A stretch of DNA of 64,000 nucleotides from DASXRU01 sp034665305 (GTDB lineage: Bacteria; Acidobacteriota; Blastocatellia; Pyrinomonadales; Pyrinomonadaceae). Shown here piece after piece: positions 1 through 6,278 of the stretch (within the stretch, counting starts at the first letter, position 1; each line of letters starts with the position of its first letter). Position numbers and translations under genes: made by a program. Below the pieces are notes generated by a model that saw only the letters and a program-made list of their open reading frames with translations, searched no databases and was not told the DNA's origin. The DNA lies in NCBI GenBank assembly GCA_034665305.1, contig JAXDFZ010000008.1:255749-319748 (forward strand), written 5' to 3'.

Positions 1-99
1 CTTAGTGGTTTGCTGCGTCAAATCGATCGCAGCGTACGCTGCCTGAACATCGAGGACGCAGCGAGTTTGAAATCAACGATGGCGGCGCTGGCTGCCTAA
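1..99 (+). CDS. 3' end of an unidentified gene (truncated by window edge)
   Basis: Frame 1 is open from the first base to a TAA at 97-99, giving 32 residues that end SLKSTMAALAA. Its stop lies 45 bases before the acpP start and in the same direction, so it may belong to the same transcription unit. The stretch with IDRSVRCLNIEDAASL is vaguely like the last strand and helix of a STAS domain. That is only a resemblance, and no function is assigned. Confidence 0.4.
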   Translation, partial: LSGLLRQIDRSVRCLNIEDAASLKSTMAALAA

Positions 100-144
100 G
101 AGTTTGGAAAGTTTTTTCATCAATCTGGATAGGAGCAAAAGCAA

Positions 145-390
145 ATGCCCGATCAAGAGATCGAGAACAAGGTAAAGCAAATAATCGTGGACGAGCTTGG
201 GGTAGACGAGAACGAGGTCACGCCCAACGCGCGCTTCATTGATGATCTGGGTGCAGATTCGCTCGACACTGTCGAGTTGGTCATGCGCTTTGAAGAAGAA
301 TTCGGGATCGAAATTCCCGACGAGGACGCGGAAAAAATTCAGAGCGTCCGCGACGCGTACAACTATATTGACCAACATAAGGCGAAATAA
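145..390 (+). CDS. acpP: Acyl carrier protein
   Basis: Small acidic protein of 81 residues that carries growing acyl chains as thioesters on a phosphopantetheine arm in type II fatty acid synthesis. The attachment motif GADSLDTVEL is visible in the middle, with the Ser of DSL as the modified residue, and the length is normal for AcpP. An AGGAG ribosome site lies at 131-135, nine bases before the ATG. fabF follows 87 bases downstream, the usual acpP-fabF pairing, so co-transcription is likely. Identity is secure. Confidence 0.97.
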   Translation: MPDQEIENKVKQIIVDELGVDENEVTPNARFIDDLGADSLDTVELVMRFEEEFGIEIPDEDAEKIQSVRDAYNYIDQHKAK

Positions 391-477
391 GCAGTCAACC
401 ACGAAGGAGCGCCTTTCCGGACCGCCGGGCAGGCGCGCATCAACCAGGGGCTGCTGCTTTCAGAAGGAGCTATAGTT

Positions 478-1737
478 TTGACACGTCGCGTTGTGGTTAC
501 CGGTCTCGGCCTGGTTACGCCCGTGGGCAACTCGGTGGAGACTACATGGTCTGCGCTCATGAACGGTCAGAACGGCGTGGGTTACATCACCAAGTTTGAT
601 ACGGAAAAGTTTCCGGTCAAAATCGCCGCCGAAGTCAAAGAGTTCGATCCGCTCAAATTCATTCCCAAGAAAGAGGCGCGCAAGATGGGCGCCTTTATTC
701 ATTACGCCATCGCGGCCACGACGGAAGCGATGGCCGACAGCGCCTTTGCGCTGAACGCCGAAGGGAAGTTTCCCGACGATCTGGCTGAAGGCGCCGGCAC
801 CTACATCAGCAGCGGTATCGGTGATTTCTGGGCGATTGAAAGGGAGCACTCAAAACTGCTTGAGGAAGGGCCGGATCGAGTTTCACCGTTCTTCATAGTG
901 TCGGCGATCGTCAATCTGGCGGCCGGCCAGGTCTCGATACGCTACGGCGCCAAAGGGCCGAACTCCGCCACGGCGACTGCGTGCGCGGCGGGTGCCCACG
1001 CCATCGGCGATAGTTTCAAAATAATTCAACGCGGCGATGCGGACATAATGATCTGCGGCGGGGCGGAGTCGGCAATTACGCCGATGAGCGTGGCCGGGTT
1101 TGCTTCAATGCGAGCGCTCTCGACGCGCAACGACGATCCCCAGCATGCTTGTCGGCCTTTTGAGCGGGATCGCGATGGCTTCGTTATCGGGGAAGGCGCC
1201 GGCATCATGATCCTTGAGGAACTGGAGTTGGCAAAGGGGCGCGGAGCGCGAATTTACGCGGAGGTTGTCGGCTATGGCATGACGGCTGACGCTTTCCATC
1301 TGACGAAGCCTGATGAAACCGGATCGGGCGCAATTCGCGCGATGACCAAGACTATCCGTGATGCCGGAATAGCTCCTGAAGAGGTGGGGTACATCAACGC
1401 CCACGGAACTTCGACCGAGTACAACGACAAGTTTGAAACGTTTGCCATTAAGCAAACCTTTGGCGAGCACGCGTACAAGCTTGCTGTCAGTTCGACCAAG
1501 TCGATGACCGGACATCTACTGGGCGCAGCCGGAGGAATTGAGAGCGTGTTCTGCGCACTCAGTCTTTACCGCAACGTTCTGCCGCCAACCATCAACTACG
1601 TCAATCCCGATCCCGAGTGCGATCTGGATTACGTGCCGAATAAGCCTCGCGAAGCGAAGGTGAATTACGCACTTTCAAATAGCTTCGGCTTCGGCGGCAC
1701 GAATGCAGCTCTGTTGTTCAAGCGTTACGAGGAATAG
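478..1737 (+). CDS. fabF: Beta-ketoacyl-ACP synthase II
   Basis: Condensing enzyme that extends acyl-ACP with malonyl-ACP in fatty acid elongation. It has 419 residues, normal for FabF. The Cys-His-His catalytic set is visible: Cys169 in TACAAGAHAIG, His309 in NAHGTSTEYND and His346 in GHLLGAAG. The C-terminal NSFGFGGTN motif is also present. The start is a TTG at 478, chosen because the protein begins TRRVVVTGLGLVTP as in the family and AGAAGGAGC lies just upstream at 461-469. It follows acpP directly. Confidence 0.97.
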   Translation: MTRRVVVTGLGLVTPVGNSVETTWSALMNGQNGVGYITKFDTEKFPVKIAAEVKEFDPLKFIPKKEARKMGAFIHYAIAATTEAMADSAFALNAEGKFPDDLAEGAGTYISSGIGDFWAIEREHSKLLEEGPDRVSPFFIVSAIVNLAAGQVSIRYGAKGPNSATATACAAGAHAIGDSFKIIQRGDADIMICGGAESAITPMSVAGFASMRALSTRNDDPQHACRPFERDRDGFVIGEGAGIMILEELELAKGRGARIYAEVVGYGMTADAFHLTKPDETGSGAIRAMTKTIRDAGIAPEEVGYINAHGTSTEYNDKFETFAIKQTFGEHAYKLAVSSTKSMTGHLLGAAGGIESVFCALSLYRNVLPPTINYVNPDPECDLDYVPNKPREAKVNYALSNSFGFGGTNAALLFKRYEE

Positions 1738-1742
1738 GAATT

Positions 1743-1832
1743 GTCAGTTGTTAGTTGGTCAGTTGGCAGTTGGTCATTACCGATTCGCTCCCACGCTCCC
1801 TAACAACCAACAACTAACTACTGACAACTGAC
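1743..1832. repeat. Imperfect inverted repeat built from GTCAGTTGTTAGT-type words
   Basis: Between fabF and etfB the left arm (1743-1773) is a run of related words such as GTCAGTTGTTAGTTGGTCAG. The right arm (1804-1832) reads as its approximate reverse complement and ends GACAACTGAC. The two arms could form one long imperfect hairpin in RNA. It fills almost the whole gap and there is no open frame. It is one of several word-like repeat families in this window. Confidence 0.75.
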
Positions 1833-1840
1833 CGCCAGCT

Positions 1841-2614
1841 ATGAAAATTATTGTCATGATGAAGCAGGTCGCGAACAAGGACGCGATCCTGCGCATTAAC
1901 AAAGACGCAACCTGGATCGAGGAAGGTGACTTGTCGTTCGAAGTTAACGAGTCGGACGGCTATGCCCTGGAAGAAGCGCTGCGTATTAAGGAAAAGGTGG
2001 GGGGCGAAGTCGTAGTTTGTTCCATGGGCGCCCAGCGCGCCAAGAGTGTGATTAAGGATGCGCTCGCGCGCGGCGCCGACCGCGCGATCCATGTCGTGGG
2101 AGACAATCTGGGACCGCTGTCGCCTTATGCCGCTGCCAGTATTTTGGCGGAAACCGTGCGCGCAGAGAATCCGGATCTGGTAATGACCGGCCTGCAATCC
2201 GACGACTATGGTTACGCTCAAACCGGCGTGATCATGGCTGAGTTGCTGGGCTTTCCGCATGCCACGATCGTGATCGAAGTCGATGCCACGGGTGCAGAGC
2301 TGAGGGTTAAACGCGAGCTGGAGAGCGGTTGGTATCAATGGTACGCGATGCCCAAACCCGCCCTCCTGACGATTCAATCCGGCATCAGCCAGATTCGCTA
2401 CGCCACGCTAAAGGGAATCATGGCGGCGAAGAAGAAAGAGATTAAGGAAGTGACTGCGCCGGCTGAGATCGTGGCGCGGCCATCACACCAGCGGATCGAA
2501 AAAATCTACTTGCCCGAGAAGACGAAACAGACGCAGTTCCTGGGAAACGGCGACGCCAAGAAGGGCGCAGTCGAACTCGCGGAGAAACTTCGCAGCGAAG
2601 CCCGGGTGATTTAA
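1841..2614 (+). CDS. etfB: Electron transfer flavoprotein beta subunit
   Basis: The beta subunit of the ETF heterodimer, which accepts electrons from acyl-CoA dehydrogenases and passes them to the quinone pool via ETF:quinone oxidoreductase. It has 257 residues, typical for EtfB. It starts MKIIVMMKQV and shows the family landmarks NESDGYALEEALRIKE, the nucleotide-binding stretch around VVVCSMG, and the late TLKGIMAAKKKEI signature. The alpha subunit lies 205 bases downstream with a small ORF between. Placement next to fatty-acid genes fits a role in lipid metabolism. Confidence 0.95.
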   Translation: MKIIVMMKQVANKDAILRINKDATWIEEGDLSFEVNESDGYALEEALRIKEKVGGEVVVCSMGAQRAKSVIKDALARGADRAIHVVGDNLGPLSPYAAASILAETVRAENPDLVMTGLQSDDYGYAQTGVIMAELLGFPHATIVIEVDATGAELRVKRELESGWYQWYAMPKPALLTIQSGISQIRYATLKGIMAAKKKEIKEVTAPAEIVARPSHQRIEKIYLPEKTKQTQFLGNGDAKKGAVELAEKLRSEARVI

Positions 2615-2655
2615 TTTTGGCTTTCGGAGCAAGCTGCCGCTGCACCTACAGCGAG

Positions 2656-2823
2656 ATGAATAATATGGAGAAGGCAATTGAGTATTTGAAAAGCGCCTTC
2701 GAGCGAAGACACAACCTTCCGCGGGGCCAGAAGATGCCGACTCCGGAGACCGATTCTTCCTTCCAACGATTCATTGGCAACGACAAGTTTATTCAAGTAT
2801 TGCAGGAAATTGATCGCACATGA
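2656..2823 (+). CDS. Small TPR-like ORF between etfB and etfA
   Basis: A 55-residue protein that sits between etfB and etfA; its TGA overlaps the etfA ATG as ATGA, implying translational coupling. It reads like one tetratricopeptide helix pair followed by a terminal helix (MEKAIEYLKSAFERR, then SFQRFIGNDKFIQVLQEI), a pattern seen at the ends of TPR proteins. The ATG at 2656 is preferred; the same frame opens at a TTG at 2617, only three bases after the etfB stop, which would add 13 residues. It is not a known ETF component. It could be an ETF accessory or a remnant; function unknown. Confidence 0.6.
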   Translation: MNNMEKAIEYLKSAFERRHNLPRGQKMPTPETDSSFQRFIGNDKFIQVLQEIDRT

Positions 2824-3800
2824 GCAACGGCATTCTAGTCTTCATCGAACACCGCGACGGTGTTCTTAATAAAACCTCGCTCGAGGCGGTTGCGGCCGCG
2901 CAGGATCTGGGCTCGCAATCAAGCTTGCCGGTGACTGCGATTATCGCCGGTTCAGATACGACCGCGCTCGCCAATGAGATCGCAGCTTACGAAGTTGCGA
3001 AAGTGATTGCGACGCAGAACGAGAAGCTTGCGCAGTACACGCCTGACGGTTATACGGATGCGATGGAGCGCGTCATTCGCGAGGTGGACCCACAGTACGT
3101 GGTAATGCCGCACACATATCTCGTGCGCGACTTCGCGCCGAAACTGGCAGCGCGGTTTCAGAAGTCTTTAATCAGCGACTGTATTCGCTTGAAAGTCAGC
3201 GGCGGCCAGACAACGTTCACGCGCCGCATCTTCCTCGGAAAGATCGATGCCGACGTTGTGTCGGATGGCGCCGCACCGGTTTTCGTGACTTTCCAGTCAG
3301 GCGCCTACCGTGGCGAGTTGGCTGCGAAGGGAAGTGGCGCACCGGTCGAAACAATGACTGTGGAAGTCGGCGAGATTCGCATGAAGCCCGAAGCGCCTTT
3401 CCAGGAGGTCAAGCAGGCAGTCGATCTCGGCAAGGCAGCCGTCATTGTTGCAATCGGCCGCGGCATCAAGAGCAAAGACAATATTGCGCTCGCCGAAAAG
3501 CTGGCGGAAGTTTTGGGTGGAGACCTCGCTGCTTCGCGGCCGATTTGCGACGCGGAATGGCTGCCCATCGATCGCCAGATAGGTTCGTCGGGCCAAACCG
3601 TCGCGCCGAAGCTGTACATCGCGCTCGGCATCTCCGGCGCCATCCAGCACCTCGTGGGCATGAAGAACTCCGGCACGATCGTGGCCATCAACAAAGATCC
3701 GGAAGCGCCCATTTTCGATATTGCCGATTACGGCATCGTCGGCGATTTGTTTGAAGCGGTGCCGGTGCTGACGGAAGAGATTAAGAAACTCAAAGGATAG
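2820..3800 (+). CDS. etfA: Electron transfer flavoprotein alpha subunit
   Basis: Alpha subunit of ETF, carrying FAD. It has 326 residues, normal for EtfA. The C-terminal FAD-binding domain is clear: GSSGQTVAPKLYIALGISGA, then QHLVGMKNSGTIVAINKD, PIFDIADYGIVGDLFEAVP and a final helix. The N-terminal half resembles the beta subunit fold. The start overlaps the small upstream ORF by four bases. With etfB it should form the soluble electron carrier linking acyl-CoA dehydrogenation to the respiratory chain. Confidence 0.96.
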   Translation: MSNGILVFIEHRDGVLNKTSLEAVAAAQDLGSQSSLPVTAIIAGSDTTALANEIAAYEVAKVIATQNEKLAQYTPDGYTDAMERVIREVDPQYVVMPHTYLVRDFAPKLAARFQKSLISDCIRLKVSGGQTTFTRRIFLGKIDADVVSDGAAPVFVTFQSGAYRGELAAKGSGAPVETMTVEVGEIRMKPEAPFQEVKQAVDLGKAAVIVAIGRGIKSKDNIALAEKLAEVLGGDLAASRPICDAEWLPIDRQIGSSGQTVAPKLYIALGISGAIQHLVGMKNSGTIVAINKDPEAPIFDIADYGIVGDLFEAVPVLTEEIKKLKG

Positions 3801-3856
3801 GCGCCTCTCGCGGAATCACCCTCCGGCTTTACCCACCATCGTTACGTCTTCCCGTG

Positions 3857-3878
3857 GCAAACTAACAGTTTGCGTTAC
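3857..3878. repeat. Solo half of the GTAACGCAAAC palindrome family
   Basis: GCAAACTAACAGTTTGCGTTAC is the right arm of the repeat family seen as full pairs at 12870-12968, 17864-17933, 51931-51996 and 59828-59897. Its left partner is missing here. Shorter scraps of the same repeat occur near 4347 and 8830. Confidence 0.8.
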
Positions 3879-3969
3879 AAAAATCTTAGCTAAGAGTAAC
3901 AACGAACAGGCAGACACTTCCGCTTGAGCAATTGAGTGCGCGCGCTAATATCCTCGCAGAGTTAGAGGC

Positions 3970-4309
3970 TTGAGCGACGATCCGATCCGAGAATTTCCCC
4001 AGGCAAACATATTCGAAGCGCGTGTGCTGGCGGAGTTTGCCAGATCCGCGAGGAGTTTGCGTCGATTCGCGGAGAGCAGGCCGAGAGTCTTACTGAACGG
4101 CTGCTAATCGAAAGGATCTTGCCGAGCTGAATTTACGCCTTACTAAGCTGGAAGATAAGGTTGATATGCGCTTGGGTGAGACCCGTCCCATCTGGGAAGC
4201 GGTGCAGCTCGCAATAAAGGGCCTCGACTTGAAGTTCGATACCGTCCTGAAGGATCTGTACGAATTAGGGAGAACGACAGGATGCAGTATAGGCGACCTA
4301 TGCTGTTAG
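3970..4309 (+). pseudogene. Frameshifted copy of the coiled-coil gene that follows
   Basis: Starting from a TTG, the peptide LSDDPIREFPQA and then FEARVLAEFA nearly matches the start of the intact gene at 4445. After about 4041 the frame is lost by one base. A second shift near 4110 returns a frame reading LAELNLRLTKLEDKVD, then ETRPIWEAVQLAIKGLDLKF and KDLYEL, matching the rest of the neighbour. The end then diverges to a TAG at 4307-4309. A piece of flank (GCGTTACAAAAA) is also shared, so this looks like a tandem duplication whose first copy decayed, although base errors could mimic one shift. Confidence 0.8.
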
Positions 4310-4444
4310 AAGCCTTAACAAAACAAAGGGGATTAGTAACCGCCCTGCGTTACAAAAACTCTGGCAATTCCATCGCGGAAGGTGTCAATCACTTTGGTTG
4401 AATAGTTTGGGGTACCTGTTACTATCACACACAGAGGCAAAGTT

Positions 4445-4861
4445 TTGAGCGACGATCCGATACGCGAATTCCCGCAAGCAACCCCTTTCGAGGCGCGTGT
4501 GCTCGCGGAGTTTGCCGCCATCCGAGGCGAGCTTGCGACAATGCGCGGCGAATTTGCGACAATGCGCGGCGAACTTGCGACAATGCGTGGTCAGATCGAA
4601 ACTATACGCGCCGATATCGCGACGTTGAATGCCCGCCAGGAAAAGTTCGAGAACCGACTGGACGCAATTGAGGGTCGGCTAGAATCGTTGGAAGAGAAGG
4701 TTGACTCTCGGCTTAAGGAAACGAGGCCGATCTGGGAATCGGTGCAGCTTGCAGTTCAGAAACTGGATGTAAAATTCGACAAGATAATTCAAGAACTGTA
4801 TGAACTTCACGCGGACGTCAGGCTGCATGATATTCGTCTCCTCAAGTTAGAATCCCGATAA
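4445..4861 (+). CDS. Coiled-coil protein with 7-residue repeats
   Basis: A 138-residue hydrophilic protein starting at TTG. After SDDPIREFPQATPFEARVLA it becomes a continuous heptad coiled coil. Residues about 27-48 hold three copies of a 7-residue unit (GELATMR, GEFATMR, GELATMR), encoded by near-identical 21-base units at about 4528-4590. The C-terminal part (ETRPIWESVQLAVQKLDVKF) is conserved with the decayed upstream copy. No membrane segment or signal peptide is visible. It is probably an oligomeric cytoplasmic protein; no family function recognised. A strong terminator follows 26 bases after the stop. Confidence 0.75.
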   Translation: MSDDPIREFPQATPFEARVLAEFAAIRGELATMRGEFATMRGELATMRGQIETIRADIATLNARQEKFENRLDAIEGRLESLEEKVDSRLKETRPIWESVQLAVQKLDVKFDKIIQELYELHADVRLHDIRLLKLESR

Positions 4862-4886
4862 CCAGTTTGCCCGCGACGCCAAAATG

Positions 4887-4918
4887 AAAAGGCCGCAGCT
4901 TGGAAGCTGCGGCCTTTT
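4887..4918. terminator. Bidirectional rho-independent terminator
   Basis: AAAAGGCCGCAGCT, loop TGGA, then AGCTGCGGCCTTTT: a GC-rich stem of ten bases flanked by an A-run on one side and a T-run on the other, so it can serve both strands. It lies between the plus-strand coiled-coil gene and the minus-strand Lys-rich gene, which converge here. Confidence 0.92.
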
Positions 4919-4951
4919 GTTTCTGTTCGGACGTTTGGTTTTCAGATGTCG

Positions 4952-5263
4952 CTAGCGTTTCTTCGCACTCCGTTTGGCTTTTGCGCCGCCCTTGCCGTCA
5001 TTCTGCGGGATGATCCCGGAATCGGTGCCGGCTTCGACTGCGCCTTTGACCGCACCGACTGCAGCGCCGGCGGCGGCTCCCGCCAGTATTTCTTTAGCCA
5101 ACTTTTTGGCCTTCTTCATAATCGTCCGCGGCTTCTTTGCGGCCTTCACGACCTTCTTGGCAGTACGCTCATTCGCGGCGTTTTTGCTGGTTGATGTTTT
5201 TGCTTTCGCGGCCTTGGAACTCTTCTTGGCTCCACCGGTTTTCTTCTTTGCTTTTGTTGCCAT
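4952..5263 (-). CDS. Lys/Ala-rich histone H1-like basic protein
   Basis: 103 residues with Lys- and Ala-rich tails at both ends (MATKAKKKTGGAKKSSKAAK, and GGAKAKRSAKKR at the end), resembling bacterial histone H1-like DNA-binding proteins. The centre is different: residues about 59-77 (EILAGAAAGAAVGAVKGAV) form a glycine-zipper-like hydrophobic stretch that could pack helices or enter a membrane. A GGGGGAAG ribosome site precedes the ATG. It probably binds DNA or another polyanion; the precise role is unknown. It shares the bidirectional terminator at 4887. Confidence 0.75.
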   Translation of the reverse strand: MATKAKKKTGGAKKSSKAAKAKTSTSKNAANERTAKKVVKAAKKPRTIMKKAKKLAKEILAGAAAGAAVGAVKGAVEAGTDSGIIPQNDGKGGAKAKRSAKKR

Positions 5264-5350
5264 TGCTTCCCCCCGTTTGCGTACGTGATTTGCTGTTTAA
5301 AACTTAGGCGAAACTATACAACAGTCTGAGCAGGATGCGAGCACAAAACT

Positions 5351-6262
5351 TCATTGACCGGGGGACGCAGTAAGCGACTTTAGATCAGCAAGGATCTCTT
5401 CCGGCTTCCACTGGTTCTCCCGGTAGAGTTTGAAAACCTTCCCGTCGGGTCCGACCAACGCGGTCACCAGCGAGTGGACAATCTCATCAACACCGGTATC
5501 GTTGTCATGGAAATAGCGCATGCCGAAGAAAGTCGCTACCCCTCTCACTTCTTCGGCCGTGCCGGTAGCGAACTCCCAGTGGTCAAATTTCTCGTTGGCA
5601 TAACGCTCTGTGTGCGCGGCGCCGTAACTGCGCAGAACTTCTGGCTTATCGTATTCGGGATCGATCGTAATGGTTAACAAATGTGTTTTCGCGTAGAGGT
5701 CCGCTGATTGCTGCAAGGCATTGTCGAGCACGTGAAAATTGTTGCTCATCAATGTGCAGTATTCCGGCAGCGGACAGCGCGTGTAGATGAAGGTCAGCGC
5801 GAGGGCCTTGCCGCGATACTGGCCCAGGTGAATCTGTTGACCGTCCTGATTCATCAAACGGAAGTCAGGAACTTCGGTTCCGAGTTTTGGTCCGAGGCCT
5901 TCGGCCGGTTTAGCGTCAGCGTCCGCTACGCCTTCTTTGGTCACCGTCAGCTGGTCGATCCATGAAGCGATGCCGTCGACCACCAGCGTGCCGGCAATCT
6001 GATCACCCGGACCGATGATCTCCAGCATCGCGTCGTCCTTCACTCGAAACTCCATCGTCATCGCCGGCATGAACCCCTGAATATCTTCGTGGGCGATCGT
6101 GGCGGTCCGAGTCGTCTTGTCGACGGCAAGGACTTTGCCTCTTATTTCGTATCGTTTACCGGTCGGCGCCGGTTTACGACAAGCGATGCTGCCAAGCAGG
6201 GAGGCCAGTGCCACGCAAATCACCAACGGGAAGTGTGACGAAGTACGACGTGCAGTTTTCAT
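5351..6262 (-). CDS. SCO1/SenC family lipoprotein with N-terminal CusF-like copper domain
   Basis: 303 residues. The N-terminus is a lipoprotein signal with Cys28 (LLGSIAC). Residues about 37-110 form a CusF-type copper fold with His58, Met65, Met68 and Met70 (IAHEDIQGFMPAMTM). Residues about 130-300 are a thioredoxin-fold SCO domain with Cys163 and Cys169 (CPLPEYC, a CX5C rather than the classical CX3C) and His263 (IVHS). SCO proteins deliver copper to the CuA site of cytochrome oxidase, so this is likely an envelope copper chaperone. The frame stays open upstream to 6418 but would overlap the next gene, so the ATG at 6262 with its signal peptide is chosen. Confidence 0.88.
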   Translation of the reverse strand: MKTARRTSSHFPLVICVALASLLGSIACRKPAPTGKRYEIRGKVLAVDKTTRTATIAHEDIQGFMPAMTMEFRVKDDAMLEIIGPGDQIAGTLVVDGIASWIDQLTVTKEGVADADAKPAEGLGPKLGTEVPDFRLMNQDGQQIHLGQYRGKALALTFIYTRCPLPEYCTLMSNNFHVLDNALQQSADLYAKTHLLTITIDPEYDKPEVLRSYGAAHTERYANEKFDHWEFATGTAEEVRGVATFFGMRYFHDNDTGVDEIVHSLVTALVGPDGKVFKLYRENQWKPEEILADLKSLTASPGQ

Positions 6263-6278
6263 GTGGATTAATAGCGAG

